Assembly (NCBI RefSeq): GCF_036226505.1
Contig: NZ_CP108484.1
Span: forward strand, 7,006,001-7,070,000
Length of the DNA: 64,000 nt
Source of the DNA: Kitasatospora sp. NBC_01246
Lineage (GTDB): Bacteria > Actinomycetota > Actinomycetes > Streptomycetales > Streptomycetaceae
Reading direction: 5' to 3'
The translations under genes were made by a program, and so were the position numbers. The notes below the pieces were generated by a model that was not told where the DNA came from, ran no database searches, and saw only the letters and a list, made by a program, of their open reading frames with translations. Positions 45,198 to 54,150 of this stretch are shown in pieces (position 1 is the first letter of the stretch; each line of letters opens with the position of its first letter).

Positions 45198-45686
45198 CTA
45201 CTTGGTTGCCGTGATCTTGACGAGGCTGTGATCGCGCCGCTGCGGATCGGTGGGCTCCCCGACCTCCGTCCAGAGAGGACTCTTCGGCACGTTGAACGTC
45301 ACGCCGGTGCCGTTGAGCGTCATGTCGGCCCGGACGTTGTACGCGGTGCTCTTGATGCTCGTCACCTTGGCCACATCCATCGTCAGGGAGCCGCTGTCCC
45401 CGGTGACCTGGAAGCAGAACTTGGCCCGGGTCCGAGCCGTCACCTCGATGAGGTCCGCCGGCCCGCAGTCGGCGAGGACGATGTGCCCGTCGCCGCCCTT
45501 GAGGATGAGCCCGGTCAGTGCGAAGACCTTGTCCGCCTGAGGGTAGGAGAAGTCCTCGACGGCTACCGGCGGTATCTCCTGACCCCCGTCGTCACCGCTC
45601 GCCGCGAAGACTGTCGATGCCCCTGCGGCAACCGCGATAAGCGCGGCTGCGGCGCCGCCGGCGAGAAGTCGAATGGAAAGTCTCAT
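45198..45686 (-). CDS. Small secreted protein of unknown function
   Basis: The 162-aa protein has a clear signal peptide (LLAGGAAAALIAVAAGAS, cleavage near FAAS) and a mature part of about 130 residues predicted mostly beta strand with two cysteines (LADCGP and KFCFQV) that could pair. I recognise no family. ATG 45686 has GGAGG 11 nt upstream. It is on the same strand as, and 92 bp upstream of, the paralogue B gene and may be co-transcribed; an AT-richer stretch precedes it. Confidence 0.7.
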   Translation of the reverse strand: MRLSIRLLAGGAAAALIAVAAGASTVFAASGDDGGQEIPPVAVEDFSYPQADKVFALTGLILKGGDGHIVLADCGPADLIEVTARTRAKFCFQVTGDSGSLTMDVAKVTSIKSTAYNVRADMTLNGTGVTFNVPKSPLWTEVGEPTDPQRRDHSLVKITATK

Positions 45687-46007
45687 CGGGTGTACATCCT
45701 CCGTCTACCAAAGGCCGAGTAAGCGCTCGCCACGAACCCTGGATGACGTCGGGAAGATCCGACGACTGTCCGTACGGAACGTTCCGAGCGTGAGTTATGT
45801 GTATTTAACCACCAGGGCTCGCGGAGCTGCACGCGAGGCTGACGCGGTGTCGGATATTTCTCCTTTGACGCCATATCTGTGGGGAGCGGATGTTTTAGGC
45901 GCCAAGGAAGTTCGACTAGGATCGGGCGGCCCGTGGTTTGCTGATGCGCCATGGATTTACGACTAGAGCTGACTCAAGCTCAGCGCAACGTACTGATGGG
46001 TCATTGA
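45687..46007. other. AT-richer divergent promoter region
   Basis: About 320 bp of clearly lower GC than the rest (several AT-rich runs such as GTATTTAACC) separate the divergent secreted-protein and ALF-repeat genes. It includes the palindrome CGGAACGTTCCG at 45775-45786. No gene with a ribosome binding site is seen. Composition suggests both promoters and possibly transferred DNA. Confidence 0.55.
45775..45786. promoter_or_regulatory. Perfect 12-bp palindrome
   Basis: CGGAACGTTCCG is a perfect palindrome about 90 bp upstream of the small secreted protein gene. Candidate operator only. Confidence 0.35.
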
Positions 46008-49000
46008 ATGTTCGGTCAAATAGCCCGGAAAAGGCCGCGCACAGCGGCTCGCCCCCGGGCATTCGTTGTGGGAGCAGTGCTCCTTGGACTCTGTGGCGGA
46101 GCGCTCGCCACACCGGCTGCCGCAGGTGACACATCCCCCGGCGCTCAGTCGGAGGGCGCTCCTGCGCTCACCGATCGTGGCAAGGCGTTCGCGGCCTGGG
46201 TCGATGGCGGCCGTGCCACGAAGACCGCCGCGGAGAAGGCCCTCACGGGTTCGGACCTGGACGTGACCGCCTTCCTCAACGAGGGCCTCAAGGCCGCGTC
46301 CGCGGAGGACGACCGGACGGCCGTCCTCCGCATGGTCAACACGAGCGGTCCCGGGGTCCGAGTGGCCGCCGAGCAGGCGCTGAACGGCACTCCGCAGGAC
46401 GTCCACGCCTTCCTGGAGTCGGGCTGGAAGGCACCGTACCGGGACGACGAGCACGTCGCCGTCCTCGCCGCCATCCACGTCGGAGGCCGGGGAGTGCGGG
46501 ACGCGGGACAGGAGGCCCTCAACAGCAGTTCGCCGGACGCGCTGGCGGCCTTCCTCATGTCCGGCCGCCAGCAGGCCGAGGCCGACGACGAGCGCGTCGA
46601 TGTCCTCGCGATGCTGAAGGACGCCGGTCCGGCGGTCCGGAAGGCCGCCCAGGAGGCCCTGAACGGCTCGGCGGCCGAGATCCACACCTTCATGACGCGC
46701 GACCTCCCCACCGCCCGGGCACGGGACCAGGAGACGATGAGCGTCTCCCAGCTCGTCAGCAGTGCCAAGCAGTCCGGGCAGGAGGCGCGCAAGGAGACCG
46801 CGTCGGCGCAGGAAGCCTCCCAGCGCGCACAGGACGCGGCACGGCTCGCCAAGGAGGCCGCCCAGCGGGCCGCCGAGGAAACCGCAGCCGCCAAGGACTC
46901 GACGAGTCGCGCGGCGGAAGCCGCCGGCCGGGCGGCGGATGCGGCGCTCGCCGCGGCTGACGCGGCACGGACCGCGTCCAGCGCCGCGAGTTCGGCGAAC
47001 CAGGCCGTGAGGGCCGCGGCCAACGCCGCATCCGCCGCCGCGTCGGCGGCCGCCGGCGCCGAGCGTGCGGCGAACCGCGCCAGGTCCGCGGCCGGGGCAG
47101 CGGCCCAGGACCGGAACCAGGCGGCGGCGGCACGCAAGGCGGCTCAGGACGCCCGGGACGCCGCCGGGGCGGCGAACACCGCCGCGGAGGCCGCTCAGAG
47201 CACGGAGACCGCCGCGCGCGAGGCGGAGTCCGCAGGCAGGGCCGCGTCGAGCGCGGGTACCCATGCCGCCGCGGCGGCCACCGCGGCGGCCACCGCAGGT
47301 GGCTACAGCCAGGCGTCCGGTGCGCAGGCACAGCGGGCGGCACAGGCTTCCGAGACGGCCCGGCGCTCCGCCGACACGGCCACCCGGGCCGCCAACTCGG
47401 CCGCGGCGCTGGCCAAGCAGGCCGGCGACGCAGCGAAGCAGGCCCAGCAGGCGGCCAAGGAGTCGGCCGAGCACGCCAACGCCTCGGCCCTGGCGGCCGA
47501 CGACGCGGCCGACCATGCCGGCTCCGCCGGAAACTGGGCGGATGTGTCGGCCACCCACGCGGACGCCGCCGGAAAGGCCGCCGACGCCGCGACCCGCGCG
47601 GTCGATCAGGCCCGGTCCGTCGCGGAGATCGCCCGCGCTGCCGAGGCGGCGCAGCTCGAAGTGGACCGCGACCAGGCATTGCAGGACGCGGAGAAGCTCA
47701 GGAAGGACGGCGAGGACCGCACGACCGCTGCCGTCCTGGCACAGACCGAGGAAACCCGGCGCGACGCCGAGACCAAGCAGCTCATCGCCGACGTCACCGC
47801 CCCCGGCGTCGCTCAGGACACGGTCGTCACCAAGGGACGACAGGCGGCGCTGCGCCTCCAGTCCACCGGTGGCCCCTGGACGAGCAAGGCGGCCGAGACC
47901 GCGCTCACCGGGAACGAGTCCGACATCGTCGCCTGGGTGACGACCGGCAGGCTCGTCGCGGCCGAGCAGGACGACCGGGCCAGGGTCGCCGACATGGTCG
48001 ACTCCGGCGCGCCGGATCTGAAGAAGGCCGCGGAGGCCGTGCTCTACGCCCCGCGGGGAGACGTCGAGCAGTTCCTGCTCTCCGGGCAGCACCTCGCCCA
48101 GACGGACGACTACCGGGTTCGGGTACTGGAGATCATGCACTCCGGGGGGCGTGCGGTGAAGGAGGCGGGTTCGGCCGCGATCGACGCCGGGACGCCGCAG
48201 GCGCTCCGGGACTTCCTCGATGCCGGACAGTACCGGGCCAGGGAGGAGGACGATCGTGTCGACACCCTGGCGATCATGAACACGGGGGGGCCGAACGTCA
48301 AGGCGACCGCCCAGGTGGCGCTCGCCGGTCCGCCGACCATGCTGCACGCGTTCGTCACGGAGGCCCAGTTCGACGCGACCAAGCGTGATCAGGAATCGAC
48401 CGTCCACGTCTTGAGTATCAGCCGACTGTTGGAGGAGGCCTCCGCCGCCGCAGCCCAGGCCCATGAGGACGCCGCCCGCGCGAGCGAGGCATCCGCGACG
48501 GCCCGGGGCGCGGCGCAGGAGGCGGCCGGCTACGCCCAGCAAGCCCGTAACTCCGCTACGGAGGCCACGACTTACCGGGACAAGGCGGGCGAGTACTCGG
48601 CGCAGGCCGACAAGAGCGCGCAGTCGGCTGACGGGTCGGCCCAGCGGGCCAAGGAGGCCGCCGTGGCAGCGAAGGCCTCTGCTGTGGCCGCCTCCAAGTA
48701 CGCGTCCAGGGCCGGTGCCTCGGCGGCGCATGCGCGATCGAGTGCCGCGGACGCCTACGCGGCCGCTGCGTCCGCGCGTCAGAGCGCGCTCGCGGCGGGG
48801 AAGGACTCAGTCCAGGCGGCCGCCGCCGCGGCCGAGGCGGTCCTGATCCAGGCAGCCAAGAAGCAGGCCGAGGACGAGGCGCGTCGGAAGGCCGAGGCGA
48901 CCACGCCGCCGCAGCCGGGTACCGGAGGGGGAACCGGGAGCGGAACCGGCGGGCCGTTGGTCACCGTGACGGGTTATCCGCGGCTGCTCTTCCAGAACCG

Positions 49001-49565
49001 GATGGGCCCCATGGACGTGTTCTGGGGCTGGGTCGGGGGTCAACTGCCCAACGACCTCTACTTCTTCGACGGCGACTACTTGATGGACGAGGTGAAGAAG
49101 CTCGATCACGTCAAGAACGTCCACAAGGGCCTGGCTTACGGCGACATCATCAACTTGCCGGTCGGCTTCCAGGTGCAGGCGCCCTACAGCATCGGAAGCT
49201 ACTCCCAGCAGCAGATCAAGTCGCTCTTCTGGCAGGACATGACGTCCCTCGTCGGCATTCCCAAGGTGTCGAACCTCTGGGCCGACGACCGCAGCCGGAC
49301 AAAGGTCCTGCTGGGTAGTTTCACTATGAACTACCGGGTCATCGAGCGGGACACCAAGCGCGGTAGCTCGAAAGTGCAGTTCGAGATCACCAACGCGACG
49401 ACCGCGGAATCCGGGACCAGGCCTCCTGGTTCGGGAGGCTACTCTGGGTCCGACAGCAATTCATGGGCTGCGGGCACGCTGAGGTCGCTGGGTGTTCATG
49501 ATGTCAACCAGCACTTCCTGTGGACCGAGGAGATCAAGTGGCCCAGTATCGAGCCTGGAAAGTAG
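46008..49565 (+). CDS. Secreted ALF-repeat, coiled-coil protein with unrecognised C-terminal domain
   Basis: The 1185-aa protein has a Sec signal peptide (AFVVGAVLLGLCGGALA, then ATPAAAGD). Two blocks of ALF repeats (helical repeats of about 43 aa with patterns such as AAEKALTGSDLDVTAFL and AAEQALNGTPQDVHAFL) lie at residues about 50-245 and 595-800, each followed by an Ala-rich coiled coil (about 247-594 and 807-957). A Gly/Thr linker (about 970-987) leads to a C-terminal domain of about 195 residues, from VTGYPRLLFQNR to EEIKWPSIEPGK, that I do not recognise. ALF repeats are common in secreted streptomycete polymorphic-toxin-like proteins with exchangeable C-termini. Its stop lies 28 nt inside the next gene, a small lipoprotein. 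The domain reading is sound; the toxin role is inference. Confidence 0.85.
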   Translation: MFGQIARKRPRTAARPRAFVVGAVLLGLCGGALATPAAAGDTSPGAQSEGAPALTDRGKAFAAWVDGGRATKTAAEKALTGSDLDVTAFLNEGLKAASAEDDRTAVLRMVNTSGPGVRVAAEQALNGTPQDVHAFLESGWKAPYRDDEHVAVLAAIHVGGRGVRDAGQEALNSSSPDALAAFLMSGRQQAEADDERVDVLAMLKDAGPAVRKAAQEALNGSAAEIHTFMTRDLPTARARDQETMSVSQLVSSAKQSGQEARKETASAQEASQRAQDAARLAKEAAQRAAEETAAAKDSTSRAAEAAGRAADAALAAADAARTASSAASSANQAVRAAANAASAAASAAAGAERAANRARSAAGAAAQDRNQAAAARKAAQDARDAAGAANTAAEAAQSTETAAREAESAGRAASSAGTHAAAAATAAATAGGYSQASGAQAQRAAQASETARRSADTATRAANSAAALAKQAGDAAKQAQQAAKESAEHANASALAADDAADHAGSAGNWADVSATHADAAGKAADAATRAVDQARSVAEIARAAEAAQLEVDRDQALQDAEKLRKDGEDRTTAAVLAQTEETRRDAETKQLIADVTAPGVAQDTVVTKGRQAALRLQSTGGPWTSKAAETALTGNESDIVAWVTTGRLVAAEQDDRARVADMVDSGAPDLKKAAEAVLYAPRGDVEQFLLSGQHLAQTDDYRVRVLEIMHSGGRAVKEAGSAAIDAGTPQALRDFLDAGQYRAREEDDRVDTLAIMNTGGPNVKATAQVALAGPPTMLHAFVTEAQFDATKRDQESTVHVLSISRLLEEASAAAAQAHEDAARASEASATARGAAQEAAGYAQQARNSATEATTYRDKAGEYSAQADKSAQSADGSAQRAKEAAVAAKASAVAASKYASRAGASAAHARSSAADAYAAAASARQSALAAGKDSVQAAAAAAEAVLIQAAKKQAEDEARRKAEATTPPQPGTGGGTGSGTGGPLVTVTGYPRLLFQNRMGPMDVFWGWVGGQLPNDLYFFDGDYLMDEVKKLDHVKNVHKGLAYGDIINLPVGFQVQAPYSIGSYSQQQIKSLFWQDMTSLVGIPKVSNLWADDRSRTKVLLGSFTMNYRVIERDTKRGSSKVQFEITNATTAESGTRPPGSGGYSGSDSNSWAAGTLRSLGVHDVNQHFLWTEEIKWPSIEPGK

Positions 49566-49999
49566 CCGTTGTCGCGGTGGTGGCTCTCCTGTCGGCCACG
49601 GCGTGCGGTCAGTACGACCAGGCCCACAGGGTGGTCGTCGAAGAGTCGGCCGTGAAGGGCCAGTGGGCCAACGGCGAGGGCGGTACGATCGCTCTCAACA
49701 CTGACGGTTCGTTCACCCTCTCGGGGATATCGGAACAGACCATGTTCGCCTCTGTCGCGGGTACGGTCAGGACTGCGGCGGGTTCGTGGAGCTTCTTCTC
49801 GCGCTCCAACGTCTCGGGCGTCCGGCTCGCCGGCGCCTGGAACGACGCCTCGCCGGCCCCGTTCACGGTCGACATGGCACTCGACTGTCACCAGGGGAAG
49901 GCCCAGCTGTTCTTCGACACGCAGCAGCCGGCCAGCCGGACCAACAACTTCGAGCGTACGGAGGGACCAGCGGCCTGTTCGGTCACCTCGGCCGGCTGA
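49538..49999 (+). CDS. Small lipoprotein, candidate immunity protein
   Basis: GTG 49538 follows GAGGAG by a few nt and the gene overlaps the ALF-repeat gene by 28 bp, so the two are coupled. The 153-aa product starts with a lipoprotein signal (VAVVAVVALLSATACG). The mature part is a beta-rich domain (VVEESAVKGQWANGEGGTIAL, FTLSGISEQTMF, GSWSFFSRS, VDMALDCHQGKAQLFF) with two further cysteines near the C-terminus. I recognise no family. A tethered protein overlapping the gene of a large secreted repeat protein is the classical place for an immunity lipoprotein, but no activity is shown by the sequence. A very strong terminator follows at 50075. Confidence 0.75.
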   Translation: MAQYRAWKVAVVAVVALLSATACGQYDQAHRVVVEESAVKGQWANGEGGTIALNTDGSFTLSGISEQTMFASVAGTVRTAAGSWSFFSRSNVSGVRLAGAWNDASPAPFTVDMALDCHQGKAQLFFDTQQPASRTNNFERTEGPAACSVTSAG

Positions 50000-50074
50000 C
50001 GTCCGCTGGACGAGCAGTCCCACCTGGAGTGTCCATCGGCCGGCTGGTCGGGTGAGCTGCCGGTAGGCCGGATT

Positions 50075-50122
50075 GCGGAAGGGGCGGGGGACATCCACCT
50101 GGATGTCCCCCGCCCCTTCCGC
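50075..50122 (+). terminator. Strong terminator after the ALF/lipoprotein pair
   Basis: A perfect 22-bp inverted repeat (arms 50075-50096 and 50101-50122) with the 4-nt loop ACCT follows the lipoprotein stop by 75 nt. It separates the pair from the AraC-type regulator gene. Confidence 0.9.
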
Positions 50123-50246
50123 ATGTCGGGCTTCCCCTGTGCTCGTTCCGCTCCCGGACCCGATCGGAGCGGGCACAGGTTGTCGGGTGGGGGAGGGTGG
50201 GGGGTTCCTACGGTGGTGGGCAGTGAGAGGGAAGGACGGGGTCGGG

Positions 50247-51116
50247 GTGCTGGAGCAGGTCAACCGGGCCATGGAGTACGTCGAGGAGCACCTGGACGGG
50301 GTGATCGACGTGGGTGAGCTGGCGCGGATCGCGCGGACGTCGGAGTACCACTTCCGGCGGATGTTCTCCGCGCTGGCCGGGATGCCGTTGTCGGAGTACG
50401 TGCGGCGTCGGCGGCTGACCGTGGCCGGGGCCGAGGTGCTGGCCGGTGAGCGGACGCTGCTCGACGTGGCGGTCCGGTACGGCTACACCTCGGGGGAGGC
50501 GTTCGCCCGGGCGTTCCGGGCGATGCACGGCGTCGGACCGGGTGAGGCCCGGCGCGGCGGCGTGGTGCTGCGGTCCCAGCCCCGGATGTCCTTCCGACTC
50601 GTCGTCGAAGGGAGCAGCAGTATGGAATACCGCATCGTGGAGAAGCCCGGGTTCCGGGTGGTCGGTCGGCGGGCCCGGGTCCCGCTCGTCCACGAGGGGG
50701 TGAATCCGGCCATCGCGGCGTTCATCCGGGGGATCGCACCGGAGGTCGTCGACCGGATCACGGCCCTCTCGGACCAGGAGCCGGACGGCGTCGTCTCGGT
50801 CACCGAGTTCTTCTCGGACAGCCGGGAGGAGGGCGTCGAACTCGACTACTACCACGCGGTGGTGGCAGGTGCGGACGTCGTCGTGCCGGAGGATCTGGAC
50901 GTGCGGGAGGTGCCGGCCGGGACCTGGGCCGTCTTCTCCGTCACCGGGGCGTTCCCGCAGGCGCTCCAGGAGATGTGGCGGGACGTCTACACCCAGTGGT
51001 TCCCGTCCAACCCCTACGAGACCCGGCCGGGGCCGGAGATCCTGCGCACCCGCTTCCTGGCCGACGGCGTCGCCGAGGCGGAGCTGTGGACCGGCGTGGA
51101 GCGGGTCGCCCGGTGA
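50247..51116 (+). CDS. AraC family regulator with GyrI-like ligand domain
   Basis: The protein has an N-terminal AraC HTH pair (residues about 5-105: EYHFRRMFSALAGMPLSEYVRRRRL and DVAVRYGYTSGEAFARAFRAMHG seen in parts) followed by a GyrI-like effector-binding domain (MEYRIVEKPGFRVVGR, then TWAVFSVTG and WFPSNPYETRPGPEI). This is the layout of small-molecule-sensing regulators of the Rob/BmrR-like type. The start is uncertain: GTG 50247 (289 aa) matches the usual N-terminus of such proteins, GTG 50223 is possible. It stands alone; the DinB gene follows 80 bp later. Confidence 0.88.
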   Translation: MLEQVNRAMEYVEEHLDGVIDVGELARIARTSEYHFRRMFSALAGMPLSEYVRRRRLTVAGAEVLAGERTLLDVAVRYGYTSGEAFARAFRAMHGVGPGEARRGGVVLRSQPRMSFRLVVEGSSSMEYRIVEKPGFRVVGRRARVPLVHEGVNPAIAAFIRGIAPEVVDRITALSDQEPDGVVSVTEFFSDSREEGVELDYYHAVVAGADVVVPEDLDVREVPAGTWAVFSVTGAFPQALQEMWRDVYTQWFPSNPYETRPGPEILRTRFLADGVAEAELWTGVERVAR

Positions 51117-51184
51117 ACCCTGCCGCATGGTGAACTGGGCCGGGCCGATGGGACGTTGACGGTCCCATCGGCCCGGCCGCCTGT

Positions 51185-51190
51185 TAGGGT
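51185..51190 (+). promoter_or_regulatory. -10 element, probable leaderless start
   Basis: TAGGGT fits TAnnnT and lies 6 nt before the ATG at 51197, with no Shine-Dalgarno sequence, so the DinB gene is probably transcribed from its start codon. Confidence 0.45.
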
Positions 51191-51196
51191 CCGCGC

Positions 51197-51700
51197 ATGA
51201 CGAAGCGTGTGCCCTTCCAGGGGGCCGAGAAGGAGAGTCTGTTCGTTGCGCTCGACCGGCACCGCGACGCGGTGCTGTGGAAGCTGGAGGGGCTGGACGA
51301 CGAGCAGCTGCGCCGGCCGATGACGGCGTCCGGGACGACGCTGCTGGGGCTGGTCAAGCACCTCGGCGGGGTCGAACTCGGCTGGTTCTGCCGGACGTTC
51401 GGCCGGGACACCGGCCCGCTGCCGTTCGACCTCGCCGAGGACGAGCAGTCCGACCTGCGGGTGCGCCCGGACGAGTCCACCGCCGATCTGCTGACCTTCT
51501 ACGCCCGCGCCCGGGCCAGTGCCGACCAGGTCATCGAGGAGTTCGGGCTCGACGACCTGGGCCGGGCCTGGTTCGGCGACCAGGTGTCGCTGCGCTGGGT
51601 GCTGATCCACATGGCGACCGAGACCGCTCGGCACGCGGGCCACATGGACATCCTGCGCGAGCTGATCGACGGGCGGACGGGGGACCACAACCGGGGCTGA
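51197..51700 (+). CDS. DinB family protein (DUF664 type)
   Basis: This 167-aa protein begins with ESLFVALDRHRDAVLWKLEGLDDEQLRRP, the usual DinB opening, and continues with LLGLVKHLGGVELGWFCRTFG and a C-terminal HMATETARHAGHMDILREL with the metal-binding histidines. DinB-fold proteins of this group act with bacillithiol-, mycothiol- or other thiol-linked substrates or remain of unknown role. Probable leaderless start. It converges on the amidohydrolase gene, 30 bp away. Confidence 0.85.
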   Translation: MTKRVPFQGAEKESLFVALDRHRDAVLWKLEGLDDEQLRRPMTASGTTLLGLVKHLGGVELGWFCRTFGRDTGPLPFDLAEDEQSDLRVRPDESTADLLTFYARARASADQVIEEFGLDDLGRAWFGDQVSLRWVLIHMATETARHAGHMDILRELIDGRTGDHNRG

Positions 51701-51730
51701 CGGCCCGGGAGCGGGAGCGCCGGCCCCGGG

Positions 51731-52975
51731 TCAGCTCAGGAAGCGGCCGTCCCGGGCCACCACCCGCCCGGCCCGGACGACCAGTTCGCGCTCGGGCAGG
51801 TCGACCACCACCTGGGGCAGGCACTCGCCCGTCAGCAGCATGAAGTCGGCCGGCGAACCCGGGGCGAGGTCGGCGGCGGGCAGGCCCAGCAGGTCGGCGC
51901 CGCCGCCGGCCGCGAGGGCGAAGCACTCGGTGAGCTCCGCGTCGGTCCGCGCGTCGGTGGTCCAGCCGAGCAGGTGGGCCCGGTGCAGCATGTCGGCGTT
52001 GCCGAACGGGCTCCAGGAGTCCCGCACGCCGTCCGAGCCGAGCCCGACCCGCACGCCGTGCGCCGCCAACTTCCGGAAGGGCAGCACCTGGTGGGCGGAC
52101 GGCGCGACGGTGGTGAGCCCGATGCCGGCCCCGGCCAGCAGCTCGGCCAGGGCGTCGAGCGGGCCGCCGGACAGCTCCGGCACGCAGAAGGCGTGGCTGA
52201 CCACCACCCTGCCCTGCAGCCCGGCGGCCTTCGTCCGGGCGGCGATGTCGTGCAGCGGGGCGAGGCCGCGCTCGCCGGTGTCGTGCAGATGGATGTCGAG
52301 GGGGAGGCCGTACCGCTCGGCGAGGCCGAAGACCTGGTCGAGCTGCGACGGTCCCTCGCCCGCGAAGCCCTCGCCCCCGGCTCCGTCGAACCCGGCCGGG
52401 TCGATGCCGCCGACCGCGTCGATCAGCCCGCTCGCCGCCGCCTCCGCGAGCAGCGCCCCCGCGCCCGGCGTCCGGCGCACCCCGTGCTGCGGGAAGGCCA
52501 CCACCTGGACGTCCAGCGCCGCGCCCAGTCGCTCCCGGGCGGCCACCAGCCCCTCCACGCCCGCCAGGCCGTACGCGGGTGCCACGTCCACATGGGCCCG
52601 CACCGCCCGGGTGCCCCGGGTCACCGCGTGCGCGAGGAGCCGCTCGGCCCGCTCGGCGAGCGGGGTGCGCTGGTGCTCGTACAGCTCGACGTCGCCCCGG
52701 ACGTACTCCGGCAGGCCGCGCGCCGGGCGCCGGCTGTACCAGGGTTCGCCCCAGGCGGTCTTGTCGGGGTGGATGTGCGCGTCCACCAGGGTCGGCAGCG
52801 CGATCCGTCCGCGGCCCTGCACGACCTCGACCCGCGCGCCCTCGGGGACCCGGTCGACCAGCAGTCCGCCGACGGCGATCAGCTCGACGGGCGCGGCCGA
52901 GCCGTGCGGCCGGACGTCGCGGAAGACGGTGGCGGTGGTGTCGGCGCTGGTGGGGGCGCTGGTGGGGGTGGTCAT
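51731..52975 (-). CDS. Amidohydrolase, cytosine deaminase-like
   Basis: ATG 52975 has GGGAGG 4 nt upstream, giving 414 aa. The metal site of the amidohydrolase superfamily is visible: LVDAHIHPDKTAWGEP near the N-terminus (HxH), IHLHDTG with a further His, VSHAFC and GLGSDGVRDSWSP with the catalytic Asp. The pattern is closest to the CodA/N-isopropylammelide group that deaminates pyrimidine or triazine rings; the substrate is uncertain. It is divergent from the oxidoreductase gene across 251 bp. Confidence 0.88.
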   Translation of the reverse strand: MTTPTSAPTSADTTATVFRDVRPHGSAAPVELIAVGGLLVDRVPEGARVEVVQGRGRIALPTLVDAHIHPDKTAWGEPWYSRRPARGLPEYVRGDVELYEHQRTPLAERAERLLAHAVTRGTRAVRAHVDVAPAYGLAGVEGLVAARERLGAALDVQVVAFPQHGVRRTPGAGALLAEAAASGLIDAVGGIDPAGFDGAGGEGFAGEGPSQLDQVFGLAERYGLPLDIHLHDTGERGLAPLHDIAARTKAAGLQGRVVVSHAFCVPELSGGPLDALAELLAGAGIGLTTVAPSAHQVLPFRKLAAHGVRVGLGSDGVRDSWSPFGNADMLHRAHLLGWTTDARTDAELTECFALAAGGGADLLGLPAADLAPGSPADFMLLTGECLPQVVVDLPERELVVRAGRVVARDGRFLS

Positions 52976-53226
52976 GGGCCCTCCCGGTTCGGCGGGGTCG
53001 GTCGGCGACCCCAACCAACCCGACGACGGTGCGACGCGTCAACTCCCGCTCGGCATGGTGACGGTGGTGCGCCGCCCGGCGGCCGGTCCCGGCACCGCTC
53101 GATCGGCGTGCAGACGGGCTCCCGCCGGCGCCCCGCACGCCCGTTCGGCGCAGCAGCGGCGGACCGGGGCCGGGGCGGGCCGCATGCTGGGGCGGGGGAG
53201 GGAGCCAGCGGAGGAGTGGATCGAGG
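52976..53226. other. Divergent intergenic region, 251 bp
   Basis: No gene is seen. It must hold promoters for the amidohydrolase (minus) and oxidoreductase (plus) genes; no clear operator stands out beyond a GGAGCCAGCGGAGGAG ribosome binding region before 53227. Confidence 0.4.
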
Positions 53227-54150
53227 ATGGTCAAGGCGTTCGGGTTCGTCGACTACGGCGGGCCGGAGACTCAGGAGTTCCTGGACCGGCCGGTGCTGGA
53301 GCCCGGCCCGGGCCAGCTGGCGGTCAGCGTCCGGGCGGCCGGGGTGAACCCGGTGGACTGGAAGATCCGCCGGGGACTCCTCGGGCGGGACCGCGAGCTG
53401 CCCGCCGTGCTGGGCCAGGAGGCGGCGGGCGTGGTCGAGCGGATCGGCCCGGACGTCACGGGGTTCACCCCAGGGGACGAGGTGTTCGGGATCGCGGCGG
53501 CGGGCGCCTTCGCGGAGCAGACCCTGCTGCTCGCGGCGATGAGCGCGGTCAAGCCCGCCGCGCTCGGGTTCGCCGAGGCGGCGACCCTCCCGGTGGCGGC
53601 CGCGACGGCCGACGACGGGCTCCGGGACGTCGGCGTGGGAGCCGGGCAGACGCTGCTGATCCTCGGCGTCGCGGGCGGCGTGGGCAGCGTGGCCGCGCAG
53701 ATCGCCCGCAGCCGGGGCATCCGGGTCGTCGGCACGGCGAGCGACGCCAACCGCGGCTACGTGGAGTCGCTGGGCGCGGTGCAGGTGCGGTACGGCGACG
53801 GCGTGGCGGAGCGGATCGCGGCGGCCGCCCCGGACGGTGTGGACGGCATCCTCGACCTGGTCGGCGGGGCCGACCTGCGGGCCGCGGCCGAGACGCTGGC
53901 CGACCGCTCGAAGCTGGTCTCCACCGTCGATCCGGGCACCGTCGCGGAGCTCGGGGGGCGTTTCGTCACCCGCGCCACCACCCCGGCGAGCCTCGCCGCC
54001 CTCGCCGCGCTGGCGGCGACCGGCGAGCTCGACGTGCACCTCACCGGCCGGCAGCCGATGGCCCACGCGGCCGAGGCACTGGCGCTGGTGGAGTCCGGGC
54101 ACGCGCGCGGCAAACTGATCCTCGACATCGGCTGGGAGCAGGCGGGATGA
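53227..54150 (+). CDS. NADP-dependent quinone-type oxidoreductase (MDR family, zinc-free)
   Basis: The 307-aa protein has the medium-chain dehydrogenase layout: GroES-like half (VRAAGVNPVDWKIRRG, GQEAAGVVERIG, GDEVFG) and a Rossmann half with LILGVAGGVGSVAAQIARS for NADPH. Zinc-ligand cysteines are missing, as in quinone oxidoreductases/zeta-crystallins. GGAGGAG lies before its ATG. Its stop overlaps the VOC gene start (ATGA). Confidence 0.9.
   Translation: MVKAFGFVDYGGPETQEFLDRPVLEPGPGQLAVSVRAAGVNPVDWKIRRGLLGRDRELPAVLGQEAAGVVERIGPDVTGFTPGDEVFGIAAAGAFAEQTLLLAAMSAVKPAALGFAEAATLPVAAATADDGLRDVGVGAGQTLLILGVAGGVGSVAAQIARSRGIRVVGTASDANRGYVESLGAVQVRYGDGVAERIAAAAPDGVDGILDLVGGADLRAAAETLADRSKLVSTVDPGTVAELGGRFVTRATTPASLAALAALAATGELDVHLTGRQPMAHAAEALALVESGHARGKLILDIGWEQAG

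Noticed and set aside
45963..48731. A 922-codon open frame on the minus strand across the ALF-repeat gene
   Set aside because: It is the antisense shadow of an Ala-rich GC-rich gene: Gly/Arg/Leu-rich, no motif, no ribosome binding site, while the plus strand has a signal peptide and clear repeats.
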